A DNA stretch of 64,000 nt, taken from NCBI GenBank assembly GCA_030429205.1, contig JAUICZ010000001.1, forward strand, positions 248,001 through 312,000, given 5' to 3'. The position numbers and the translations under genes were made by a program. Positions 7,889 through 16,266 of the stretch are shown piece by piece. Source of the stretch: Bacteroidia bacterium (GTDB lineage: Bacteria; Bacteroidota; Bacteroidia; Chitinophagales; Chitinophagaceae). The notes below the pieces were generated by a model. The model saw nothing but the letters and a program-made list of their open reading frames with translations. It was not told the DNA's origin and did no database searches. How positions within the stretch are numbered: the stretch's first letter is position 1; each line of letters opens with the position of its first letter.

Positions 7889-9778
7889 TTATCTAATGAG
7901 TGTTATTTTTTCGATGTGGTTGGCATCATCACTACTAATGTGTATTGTATAAGTACCCGCAGAAAGCTTATGACTTAACTCTACTTGAGTCTTCTTCACA
8001 TCATAAATGTTTGATTCATACACTACTGAACCCATCATGTTCATTATTTTAATTTTATATTTATCTGCATCTGGCAACTCTATAGTAAAAGAGCCTGATG
8101 TTGGATTAGGATAAACACTTATCAAACTGTTGAACACTTTATTTTCTGAAACCGTCTGGCCTTTACCTGGCTTTTCACCCGCACCACCATCTCCTGATGA
8201 ACTATTACAACCTTCTATTTTTGCATAAAGGTGTTTACCATAAGGGTATGCTTGTGATATAGTTACTTCAAAGCCCGGTTCAAATATTATTTTTTGACCA
8301 GCATCGTACGTCACCTGTTTATCTAAATTTGATATTTGCGCACTTGATGTTATATAATCATCTACCCTATACAAATTTAAGTATTGTGGAGAGGTGTATA
8401 AAACCAGATAAGGATGACACCTGTCACAACCATATAAGCATGTACTATAATGAATAGCATTACGAATAAGGTCTCCAGGCTGTGGACCAAAGCCATTGTG
8501 AAGGTCTACTCCTGGTTTTCCCGGTAATGCACAATAACTCATTATGGTTCCTTCATTCGCTCCTGGAAGAGGCCCATTAGGGCAAGATCCTTCTGATGGC
8601 ACACAACCATCTATTGCAGTATTATTTCCATTCCATACACAAGCCTGAGTGTGTCTAGATCCTAATAAGTGACCCGGCTCGTGAGTTATAATAAAAATAC
8701 TGTGCGCATAATTAGGAATTGGACTTTGTAATGGTAAAGGTAGCTTAATACCGCTTACACACATTCGTGAATTCGCATCGCCACAATATGGTACACCCCC
8801 AAAAGATCCGGCTTTACCATTATCGTTGAACGCGTTTATAAAATGTGCAATATCAGAAGAAAAAGATACTAACATGTTTTGAAAGTTTGTCAATCTGGAG
8901 TCGGCATCTCCCAAACCAACAGGGCTGTACATTGTAGACCATACCATAACAATATCCAGATACATAGACACACCATCATTCTTAAAAACACATGCAGATT
9001 GGTTAAATAATGATACGGTATATGCTACTGTATTATTGATATTTGACCCCAAGAATTGGTGTATGTCATTCTCTACTTCAAAGAAGTTAGTGATGCATTT
9101 ATCAACAGGTATGACATCTTCGTGATATGCTTCTGGTAGTTCACCCGGTTCATAAATATCAACCCCTTCAATGTCACAATCTGTCTCAGGAGGGCCCGGT
9201 ATATAATCTTCAGAACTATACCCTAAATGGATGTCAGAGTTTCTCAGTTTACCAATTGAAAAGTTGTGAATATTATCTGTACTAATAAGCCCATATACCT
9301 GATCTTCAAAAATGCTCAATGCGACAATAGACTGCATTGGAGAGTTGCTAACTATACCTTGATAATGTACCCCGTACTTATCTTCAGAAAGATTTGCATC
9401 TTCAGGGTTTTGTCCATCTCCGGTTTTAGTTTGTACTGTAAAACCATCAGACAATATATCGGCTCTTACCAGTTCCAATGTTACCATCGCGCCACCTATA
9501 TATATGTCAGTGGTAATTGCATCGGGTTTATTATTGTACAAACTTGTAAATGCGTCGCTATTAAAATTATATAGCTCATAATCTTCAAGTTCATCCAAAT
9601 TTGGATAAGAATTACCAGGTATGCTTTCAAATATTTGGTAAGACTCAAATAATACGCCTTCTGCCTTTTGTGCTTCTACCAGCTTAAATAGCCCATTATA
9701 ATTTTCGCTATTCTGGGCATGTAGCCTAATAGTGCACCCCAGGACAAAGCCTAAAATTACTATTGTTATTTTTTTCAT
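7889..9778 (-). CDS. Secreted reprolysin-like zinc metalloprotease with T9SS type A sorting domain
   Basis: 629 aa. Signal peptide about 1-21. A propeptide-like region is followed by an M12B-type catalytic domain with the zinc motif at H366-E-P-G-H370-LLGSR-H376 and a Met-turn GTIMSYC downstream. The usual small or aliphatic residue after HE is Pro (P368), which is unusual inside the active-site helix. Around residues 480-520 is a stretch like the 3-coathanger stack domain (VTYDAGQKIIFEPGFEV). The last ~75 residues are a type A T9SS sorting domain (SVYPNPTSGSFTIEL ... LSAGTYTIHI ... ITLIR), so the protein should cross the outer membrane by the type IX system and be cut there. It may digest host or environmental protein. 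Confidence 0.88.
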   Translation of the reverse strand: MKKITIVILGFVLGCTIRLHAQNSENYNGLFKLVEAQKAEGVLFESYQIFESIPGNSYPNLDELEDYELYNFNSDAFTSLYNNKPDAITTDIYIGGAMVTLELVRADILSDGFTVQTKTGDGQNPEDANLSEDKYGVHYQGIVSNSPMQSIVALSIFEDQVYGLISTDNIHNFSIGKLRNSDIHLGYSSEDYIPGPPETDCDIEGVDIYEPGELPEAYHEDVIPVDKCITNFFEVENDIHQFLGSNINNTVAYTVSLFNQSACVFKNDGVSMYLDIVMVWSTMYSPVGLGDADSRLTNFQNMLVSFSSDIAHFINAFNDNGKAGSFGGVPYCGDANSRMCVSGIKLPLPLQSPIPNYAHSIFIITHEPGHLLGSRHTQACVWNGNNTAIDGCVPSEGSCPNGPLPGANEGTIMSYCALPGKPGVDLHNGFGPQPGDLIRNAIHYSTCLYGCDRCHPYLVLYTSPQYLNLYRVDDYITSSAQISNLDKQVTYDAGQKIIFEPGFEVTISQAYPYGKHLYAKIEGCNSSSGDGGAGEKPGKGQTVSENKVFNSLISVYPNPTSGSFTIELPDADKYKIKIMNMMGSVVYESNIYDVKKTQVELSHKLSAGTYTIHISSDDANHIEKITLIR

Positions 9779-9823
9779 AGCTAAAAGTTTTTAAATGAAT
9801 AAATAAGTTTTCTCTACAGTTGA

Positions 9824-11293
9824 TTACTTATTCAACTTAGCTTTTAGCTCTTCTATTTGCTTTTGCTGTTCTATTACATACAATGTTAGCTCTTCTATTT
9901 TTTGTAATAAAGTTGCGTCCATTTTTGCAACATCAATACCATCTTTAACCACCTCTTCTGCTGAAGGGACACCTGGCAAGTGTTTATTTTCTTTAATATA
10001 ATCTTCTACTTCGTTAAGCGTTTTCAACTCATAGTTATCTGCAAACACATAATCAGACCAATCGATTGTAGAAGCCAAAGCTACCTTTACGCTTTCTGTT
10101 AGAATACCTTTTTCAACATATAATTTATATTTAGGAGCTCCGTTCACATAAGGTACGGTACTTACATTTCCTATACCAACTTGTCCGTCTTTCATGATAC
10201 GCATAAGCTCACCATTCCAGTTACCAGTACCATTATCTGCAGTATTAAAAGTAAACGCCTTATCGGTATTATTTAAATCTGGAACAACAAACTGCATACT
10301 ACCACCATGTAAGCCTCCGCTACCATTTAGTAAGATACCTGCACCATCTGCCCAATCATTGTTAGCCCACAATACAATACCCTCGTTTGATGAACGTCCG
10401 CGTATGGTATTGAAAGCTCCGGGACCACCAGGGTGTGTATCAAAAGATATATTACCTTTTATGTTTAAAACATCCATAGGCGCACCATAAGCAGAGGTAC
10501 CAATACCAACACTATTTTGCACTACCAAATTCTGATCAGCAAGAATATCATTATCTGCTCTTATTGTACCTCCTACATCCAACGTGTATTGAGCTTGTGT
10601 TTTATTTACTACTACTCTTGGGTTAACTACATTATTTACAACACCCAACGCTAATTTGTTTAAAACACTAGGACTGCCTGAGCTTACAGGATAAGTATCA
10701 TAAATTGTATTCGCCCAAACTTCAAATACGTTATAATCGTTTGCTATCGGCGATGTGTTTGTTGTATTAGTATAAAAATCATCAACAATCTTTACTGTTG
10801 GGCTAATGTTTGTAGAAGGCAATGCAGCAACATGCTGCAAAGACAGCTGCCCTTCTTTATTCAAAGACATCATATTTTTCACCCATTGACCACCATTATC
10901 TGTCAGCCAAAACGAGAATGCGGATTCTGTAGTTGCTCCTACAGCTGGCGTAGCAATAAAATCTATCGCACCCGGATTATTACCTGTATTTGTTACAGAG
11001 TTTAACAGAATACCTCCACCAGATTGCCAATCTTGATCGCTGTACAATGCTACACCATATGAGCTCCTTCCAAATAAATGCCTGTACCAATTAGTAGTAG
11101 CTTCAAAACCAATATCTCCGTTTACAGATAATTTATCAGCTGGTGCTATTGTAGTACCGATACCAACAGCATTAGTGTTCACCGTAGTAATATCGGCTCC
11201 TCCTGTATTCCAACTTGACTGAGCGTGAGCATTTTTTGAAAGTCCGACTAGGGACATTGCGAAAGCAGTCGCAATGAATAATTGCTTTTTCAT
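9824..11293 (-). CDS. Secreted repeat protein with tail-fibre-like C-terminus
   Basis: 489 aa with a signal peptide (1-24, ending AHAQ). Two similar modules of about 100 residues are visible (roughly 58-160 and 265-375). Each has a GRSS-YG/EG element, a DW element, GILLN, and ends in a (K)DGQ or KEGQ turn. They are separated by a shorter copy of the GIGT...G.ADN element. The C-terminal ~75 residues (HLPGVPSAEEVVKDGIDVAKM, then a heptad coiled coil IEELTLYVIEQQKQIEEL) are the ending commonly attached to tail-fibre-like trimers in Bacteroidetes. No T9SS domain is present. It lies 45 bp after the metalloprotease gene. The 21-bp repeat array lies upstream of its start. Function unknown; a surface fibre or adhesin is possible. 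Confidence 0.75.
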   Translation of the reverse strand: MKKQLFIATAFAMSLVGLSKNAHAQSSWNTGGADITTVNTNAVGIGTTIAPADKLSVNGDIGFEATTNWYRHLFGRSSYGVALYSDQDWQSGGGILLNSVTNTGNNPGAIDFIATPAVGATTESAFSFWLTDNGGQWVKNMMSLNKEGQLSLQHVAALPSTNISPTVKIVDDFYTNTTNTSPIANDYNVFEVWANTIYDTYPVSSGSPSVLNKLALGVVNNVVNPRVVVNKTQAQYTLDVGGTIRADNDILADQNLVVQNSVGIGTSAYGAPMDVLNIKGNISFDTHPGGPGAFNTIRGRSSNEGIVLWANNDWADGAGILLNGSGGLHGGSMQFVVPDLNNTDKAFTFNTADNGTGNWNGELMRIMKDGQVGIGNVSTVPYVNGAPKYKLYVEKGILTESVKVALASTIDWSDYVFADNYELKTLNEVEDYIKENKHLPGVPSAEEVVKDGIDVAKMDATLLQKIEELTLYVIEQQKQIEELKAKLNK

Positions 11294-11360
11294 AATCGAT
11301 TTTTGTTTAGAGGTTAAGAATGATGCAACTTATGAACATTACTTTCTTTCCGAATGTTAT

Positions 11361-11444
11361 ATTCGACAAATAACAGACTTCATTTATCGAATAGGCGTTT
11401 TCATTCGACGAACGGACATTTTCATTCATTAAACGGAATATTTT
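11361..11444. repeat. Four direct repeats with exact 21-bp period, candidate operator array
   Basis: Units start at 11361, 11382, 11403 and 11424. Each begins ATT (ATTCGAC, ATTTATC, ATTCGAC, ATTCATT), continues with an AA-rich core (CAAATAA, GAATAGG, GAACGGA, AAACGGA), and three of the four end in TTC or TTTTC. The 21-bp step equals two helical turns, so all units face one side of DNA. The array lies between the start of the 489-aa secreted gene and the promoter of the TPP-riboswitch transcript. A regulator that binds direct repeats, such as a LytTR protein, would fit. Confidence 0.55.
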
Positions 11445-11455
11445 GAATAATAATA

Positions 11456-11486
11456 TTGCTTTTCCTTATCCCCTCACCTACCTTTG
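11456..11486 (+). promoter_or_regulatory. Bacteroidetes promoter (TTG-N20-TACCTTTG) for the TPP riboswitch transcript
   Basis: TTG at 11456-11458 and TACCTTTG at 11479-11486 with a 20-bp spacer match the -33/-7 consensus. The predicted start, near 11493, is just at the 5' edge of the riboswitch. Confidence 0.75.
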
Positions 11487-11495
11487 CATCATTGT

Positions 11496-11572
11496 TAATC
11501 GGGGTGCCTAAAAATTTCAGGCTGAGATCATACCCGCTGAACCTAGACCAGATAATGCTGGTTAGGGAACAT
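11496..11572 (+). promoter_or_regulatory. TPP (THI-box) riboswitch
   Basis: All conserved parts of the thiamine pyrophosphate aptamer are present in order: GGGGTGCC (11501-11508), AGGCTGAGA ending at 11527, ACCCG (11532-11536), GAACCT (11539-11544), CCAGATAATGCTGG (about 11548-11561) and TAGGGAA (11563-11569). It precedes a TonB-dependent receptor by about 100 bp, so high TPP should shut the receptor off. The leader 11573-11675 has weak pairings (AACCA with TGGTT, a GGGCCC palindrome before a T-run). I cannot decide whether control is by termination or translation. Confidence 0.95.
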
Positions 11573-11675
11573 AAGTTCAGCAGCGTACTCGATTGTAACT
11601 AACTACCTCAAACCACCCGTTTGTGTATTTGGTTGCATTGGGCCCCATTTTTTTGAACTATTAATTATTTAATCA

Positions 11676-13895
11676 ATGAAAAAGCATTTACTCAGCATTT
11701 TCGCACTGACGGGCGCTGTATTGGCTCATGCGCAGTCAGACTCAACAGAAGCAGCACAACGCACACTCCTGAAACCGCAGTATTTAGAACCCGCAGAAGT
11801 GCGTGCCATTCGTGCCGGCTCTAACAGTCCTTTTGCAAAAACAGAATTGAACAAGGGGCAAATTGCTGAAGGCAACAACGGACAAGACATCCCTTACCTA
11901 CTGCAATACACACCGTCAGCAGTTGTTACTTCTGATGCAGGTGCCGGCATTGGCTATACTGGTGTCAGGGTACGTGGTACAGATGGTACACGCATCAACG
12001 TTACACTCAACGGTATCCCTGTAAACGATGCAGAATCTCAAGGTACATTCTTCGTCAATTTTGGCGACTTAGCTTCTTCAACCAACTCCATACAACTGCA
12101 ACGCGGTGTAGGTACTTCTACCAATGGTGCCGGTGCTTTTGGTGCTACTATGAGCATCAGCAATCTGGAGCAGATGAAAAAAGCAGGTGCTGAATATATG
12201 ACTGGTTACGGATCTTTTGACACATGGCGCAATACTTTAAAACTGGGTACAGGGTTACTAAAAAATGGTTTTCAGTTTGACCTTCGTTTATCTAAGATCA
12301 ACTCTCGTGGTTACATCCAGCGTTCTAATACCGACCTAAAATCGATGCAGTTCATTGCAGGTTGGAAAGCCAGCGATAAAACACAACTGCGCTTCATGTT
12401 CATGACCGGGCAAGAGAAAACAGGACAGGCATGGAATGGTGTACAGCAAGACAGCTTAGCAACCAATAGGACATTCAACGAATTAGGTGCTATGACGGGT
12501 GGCGGTTATTACGATAACCAAACGGATAACTACCAACAAGATTACTATCAGCTTTTCTTAGACCATCAATTCTCTAAGTATATCAAAGGGCACATAGCAC
12601 TGTTTACTACAAGAGGCAAAGGGTTTTACGAAGAATACAAGCAAGGGCAAGACTATACAGACTATGGCTTGCAAAACAACATCAGGGGTAATGATACTAT
12701 TACATCAACAGACCTGACTCGTCAACTATGGTTAGATAATTATTACTACGGTTCCGTTTTCTCCTTGATATATGATAAGAACAAAACGCTATTCACTTTT
12801 GGTGGGGGCTGGAACCAATATGTAGGTGACCATTACGGCGATGTTTTATGGGCACAAAATGGCGGAGTACCTGTTAACTACCGTTGGTATAATAACAATG
12901 CTCAAAAGAACGACCTGAATATCTACGCTAAACTGGAGCAAAAAGCAGGCGAGAAGTTTTTGCTGTTTGGTGATGTACAATACCGCAATGTTGCCTACAA
13001 TATTTACGGCTTTCGCGACAACCCGAATGTAATGCCTATAGCTACCTTCAACTTCATCAACCCGAAAGCAGGTATTACCTACTTACTAAGCAACACTGCT
13101 GCTAAAAGAGAAAAGCTATATGCTTCTATTGCTATAGCAAACAAAGAGCCTAATCGTCATGATTTTGAAGCATCTCCTACCAATCAACCATTGGCACAAC
13201 AGCTGTACGATGTAGAAGTTGGTTTTGAAAGAACTGTTCGCAAACTTCAGCTATCTGCCAACTACTACTATATGCGCTACAACAATCAGCTGGTACTTAC
13301 GGGGCAAATCAATGATGTAGGTGCTTATACACGTACCAACGTACCAAACAGTTACCGTATGGGTTTAGAGGTACAGGGAGCTTATGTACCTAGCTACTGG
13401 TTGAAGATCTTTGCCAATGCTACATACTCTCAAAACAAGATCGAAAACTTTACAGAGTATGTAGATAACTACGATCATATTTTGGGACATCAAACAACAA
13501 TAAACCACGGCACTACAGATATCGCTTTCTCTCCGAATATTATTGGTGCCGGCGGTATCACACTTTCTCCTTTCAGGTACATGAAGAAAGACCAAGTGTT
13601 TGAAATAGACCTTTTAGGAAGACACGTTGGCAAACAGTATTTAGACAACACAAGTAATAATGATAGAAGCATCAGCGACTATACGGTAATGGATATTAGA
13701 ATACGTTATTCCATCAAAACAAAACCATTCCGTGAGCTAGGGCTTAACCTGATGCTGAACAATGTACTGGGCAGAGAATACGCCAGTAACGGATACACCT
13801 TCAGTTATATATACGGTGGGCGTACCAATACGTTCAATTATTACTATCCGCAAGCCGGGTTTAACTTTTTATTTGGCATTACAGCTAAGCTGTAA
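11676..13895 (+). CDS. TonB-dependent outer-membrane receptor, probably for thiamine compounds
   Basis: 739 aa: signal peptide 1-20, plug domain about 60-165 (NGQDIPYLLQYTPSAV, GVRVRGTDGTRINVTLNGIPVND, then FGATMSISN), followed by a 22-strand-type barrel ending in aromatic residues (FNFLFGITAKL). There is no N-terminal carboxypeptidase-like regulatory domain. It is the first gene behind a complete TPP riboswitch. In Bacteroidetes such riboswitch-controlled receptors are proposed to import thiamine or its precursors across the outer membrane. No inner-membrane thiamine transporter or thi gene is adjacent, so the substrate is inferred from the riboswitch alone. It ends at a terminator. Confidence 0.88.
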   Translation: MKKHLLSIFALTGAVLAHAQSDSTEAAQRTLLKPQYLEPAEVRAIRAGSNSPFAKTELNKGQIAEGNNGQDIPYLLQYTPSAVVTSDAGAGIGYTGVRVRGTDGTRINVTLNGIPVNDAESQGTFFVNFGDLASSTNSIQLQRGVGTSTNGAGAFGATMSISNLEQMKKAGAEYMTGYGSFDTWRNTLKLGTGLLKNGFQFDLRLSKINSRGYIQRSNTDLKSMQFIAGWKASDKTQLRFMFMTGQEKTGQAWNGVQQDSLATNRTFNELGAMTGGGYYDNQTDNYQQDYYQLFLDHQFSKYIKGHIALFTTRGKGFYEEYKQGQDYTDYGLQNNIRGNDTITSTDLTRQLWLDNYYYGSVFSLIYDKNKTLFTFGGGWNQYVGDHYGDVLWAQNGGVPVNYRWYNNNAQKNDLNIYAKLEQKAGEKFLLFGDVQYRNVAYNIYGFRDNPNVMPIATFNFINPKAGITYLLSNTAAKREKLYASIAIANKEPNRHDFEASPTNQPLAQQLYDVEVGFERTVRKLQLSANYYYMRYNNQLVLTGQINDVGAYTRTNVPNSYRMGLEVQGAYVPSYWLKIFANATYSQNKIENFTEYVDNYDHILGHQTTINHGTTDIAFSPNIIGAGGITLSPFRYMKKDQVFEIDLLGRHVGKQYLDNTSNNDRSISDYTVMDIRIRYSIKTKPFRELGLNLMLNNVLGREYASNGYTFSYIYGGRTNTFNYYYPQAGFNFLFGITAKL

Positions 13896-13916
13896 TTAGT
13901 ATACAATCAAGCGTTA

Positions 13917-13952
13917 AATACACCCCACTGCCAAAACGGGGTGTATTTTTTT
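13917..13952 (+). terminator. Terminator of the TonB receptor gene
   Basis: Arms AATACACCCC (13917-13926) and GGGGTGTATT (13938-13947) pair exactly and are followed by a T-run. Confidence 0.9.
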
Positions 13953-13990
13953 GCTTATAACTGTATAAACGGCACAAAAACGGCAAATCC

Positions 13991-13998
13991 TATCTTTG
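13991..13998 (+). promoter_or_regulatory. -7 element TATCTTTG
   Basis: Exact TAnnTTTG, 48 bp before the zinc protease start and just after the preceding terminator. No TTG is seen at the expected -33 spacing. Confidence 0.6.
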
Positions 13999-14046
13999 CA
14001 GAACTGACACTTTTACATTGGTAAACTATTTGATGTTGATATTAGC

Positions 14047-14724
14047 ATGATAATAATATTTATAGTTATAGCGCTGGTGGGAGCGTTGGTGAGTAGCCAG
14101 CTCAGAAGCAGGTTTAGAGAGTACAGCCAGGTACCATTAAGTGCCGGGCTTAGCGGTAAAGAAGTTGCCGAAAAAATGCTGCGTGATAATGGCATTTACG
14201 ATGTACAGGTTACATCGGCACAGGGCTTTTTATCAGACCACTACAACCCTTCAGATAAAACAGTTAACCTTAGTCCCGATGTATATTCAGGCAGAAGCAT
14301 CGCTGCTGCTGCAGTTGCAGCTCACGAATGCGGGCACGCTGTTCAACATGCCACTGCTTATAGTATGTTACAATTTCGCAGTGCGATGGTGCCTGTTGTA
14401 AAAGTAAGTAGCACTTTAGGGCAATGGGTTTTAATGGCAGGTGTTTTACTGTTATACTTTAGAGGTAATGATTTTGTATTGCTTATCGGCATCATTATGT
14501 TCGCAGCATCTACATTATTTTCACTGGTGACATTACCTGTAGAGTACGATGCCAGCAACAGGGCTTTAAAGTGGCTGGATCAAACAGGGCTCACCTCCAA
14601 TCAGGAACATGACAAGGCAAAAGACGCATTGAAGTGGGCTGCCAGAACATATGTTGTAGCGGCTGTCGGCTCCCTTGTCACATTATTATATTACATTTCA
14701 ATATTCACAGGGCGTAGAGATTAA
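14047..14724 (+). CDS. YugP-type zinc metallopeptidase, integral membrane
   Basis: 225 aa. N-terminal membrane segment 2-17, zinc motif HECGH at 93-97 (AAVAAHECGHAVQH), then three hydrophobic segments (about 112-135, 139-157 and 198-218). The LPVEYDASNRALKWL segment near 162-176 is typical of the YugP/PF04298 family and carries the expected third ligand region. Family members are predicted membrane proteases of unknown substrate. It has its own -7 promoter element and is followed 18 bp later by the persulfide dioxygenase gene, with which it may be co-transcribed. Confidence 0.88.
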   Translation: MIIIFIVIALVGALVSSQLRSRFREYSQVPLSAGLSGKEVAEKMLRDNGIYDVQVTSAQGFLSDHYNPSDKTVNLSPDVYSGRSIAAAAVAAHECGHAVQHATAYSMLQFRSAMVPVVKVSSTLGQWVLMAGVLLLYFRGNDFVLLIGIIMFAASTLFSLVTLPVEYDASNRALKWLDQTGLTSNQEHDKAKDALKWAARTYVVAAVGSLVTLLYYISIFTGRRD

Positions 14725-14742
14725 GCGCTGTAAAAACTATAT

Positions 14743-16146
14743 ATGATCGTAGAACAACTGTACACAACATGTTTGAGTGAGGCTGCATATTTCATTGCGG
14801 ATAATGGAGAAGCTGCAGTGATAGACCCTTTGCGCGACGTAGATGAATACATCCGTAAAGCAGAAAAGCTGGGCATAAAGATCAAATACATTTTTGAAAC
14901 ACATTTTCATGCTGATTTTGTAAGCGGACATTTGGAACTATCTGAAAAAACAGGCGCACCAATAGTATATGGTCCGCAAACAGATGCAAAATTCAAATTC
15001 CACAAAGCAGAAGATGGTGAAGAGTTTGCTATCGGTAATTTGAAATTAAAGGTGGTACACACACCTGGGCATACATTAGAAAGCACTTGTTATTTGCTGC
15101 ACGATGAAGCAGGCAAACCACACAGCATATTTACAGGAGACACATTGTTCGTAGGCGATGTGGGGCGCCCTGATTTGTTTAGTGGTAATTTGAGTAAAGA
15201 GGACCTTGCAGGTTTGATGTACGATTCTCTGAACGATAAAATCAAAGTTTTACCTGACAATGTGATCGTGTACCCTGCACATGGTGCAGGCTCATCTTGC
15301 GGAAAGAACCTGGGCAGCGAAACATACAGCACCATTGGTGAGCAAAAAGAAAGCAACTACGCGTTACAGGACATGACTAAAGAAGAGTTCATAAAAGTAG
15401 TAACAGAAGGCTTGTCTACACCTCCTGCGCATTTTCCTGTAAACGCTAAGATCAACAAAGAAGGATACAGCAGCATGGACGATGTTCTGAAAACATCTCT
15501 AAAAGCGCTATCTGTTGAAGAGGTTAAAGATAAGGTTGCGGATAATGTTTGGCTACTAGATACACGTGCGAGAAATGAGTTTACATTAGGCTTCATTCCG
15601 GGTTCTATCTTTATAGGACTCGAGGGCCGTTTTGCAGAATGGGCTGGAACATTAATTCCATTCGATCAACCGTTGATACTGGTGACAGATGAAGGAAAGG
15701 AAGAAGAAGCTATCGTAAGACTGGCAAGGGTTGGTTTTGAAAATGTACAGGGCTATCTAGATGGTGGTTATAACGCCTGGGCAAATGCCGGTGAAGATAT
15801 TGATATGATCATCGACATTGAACCCGACGAGCTGGCTATGGATATTCCGCACGATAACAAACTAGAGATTATCGACGTAAGAAAAGAAAGCGAGTTCGAG
15901 GCCGGACATATCAAAGGGGCCAGAAATAGCCCGTTGAATGACTTGATGGATCCACTACACATAGCGCTAATAGATGATGAACATAATCTATATGTTCACT
16001 GTAAGGGTGGTTACCGTTCTGTTATAGCCTCCTCCATCTTAAAAAAGCACGGATATAATAGCTTACGCAATATTCTGGGTGGGTTTGATGCCATGCAAGG
16101 CCAAAAAGGGTTGGAAATAGTAACCGTACAAAGCGAAAACGCATAG
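14743..16146 (+). CDS. Persulfide dioxygenase-like MBL protein fused to two rhodanese domains
   Basis: 467 aa, cytoplasmic. N-terminal metallo-beta-lactamase fold (1-245): ETHFHADFVSGH (52-63), HTPGHTLEST, FTGDTLFVGDVGRPDLF and PAHGAGSSCG. This set marks ETHE1/Blh-type iron persulfide dioxygenases, which oxidise glutathione or protein persulfide to sulfite. Rhodanese domain 1 (about 260-360) lacks an active Cys: its loop reads VTDEGKE. Rhodanese domain 2 (about 370-465) has the active loop HCKGGYRS with C420. The fusion would couple sulfur-atom transfer to persulfide oxidation in sulfide detoxification. No sqr gene is nearby. A terminator follows. Confidence 0.9.
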   Translation: MIVEQLYTTCLSEAAYFIADNGEAAVIDPLRDVDEYIRKAEKLGIKIKYIFETHFHADFVSGHLELSEKTGAPIVYGPQTDAKFKFHKAEDGEEFAIGNLKLKVVHTPGHTLESTCYLLHDEAGKPHSIFTGDTLFVGDVGRPDLFSGNLSKEDLAGLMYDSLNDKIKVLPDNVIVYPAHGAGSSCGKNLGSETYSTIGEQKESNYALQDMTKEEFIKVVTEGLSTPPAHFPVNAKINKEGYSSMDDVLKTSLKALSVEEVKDKVADNVWLLDTRARNEFTLGFIPGSIFIGLEGRFAEWAGTLIPFDQPLILVTDEGKEEEAIVRLARVGFENVQGYLDGGYNAWANAGEDIDMIIDIEPDELAMDIPHDNKLEIIDVRKESEFEAGHIKGARNSPLNDLMDPLHIALIDDEHNLYVHCKGGYRSVIASSILKKHGYNSLRNILGGFDAMQGQKGLEIVTVQSENA

Positions 16147-16165
16147 ATTACAATTAACTTTATAC

Positions 16166-16199
16166 AAAGCCTCTTTTCCGCAAGAAAAGGGGCTTTTTT
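16166..16199 (+). terminator. Terminator after the persulfide dioxygenase gene
   Basis: AAAGCCTCTTTTC, loop CGCAA, GAAAAGGGGCTTT (one G-T pair), then a T-run. Confidence 0.9.
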
Positions 16200-16243
16200 A
16201 TTGCAATTGTACAGTCAGGCATGTATTTTTAGGTTTATAAAAG

Positions 16244-16251
16244 TATATTTG
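16244..16251 (+). promoter_or_regulatory. -7 element TATATTTG
   Basis: Matches TAnnTTTG, 15 bp before the ATG at 16267. It is framed by AAGTAT and ATACTT, a small inverted repeat that could hold an operator. Confidence 0.5.
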
Positions 16252-16266
16252 ATACTTATCTGTTAA

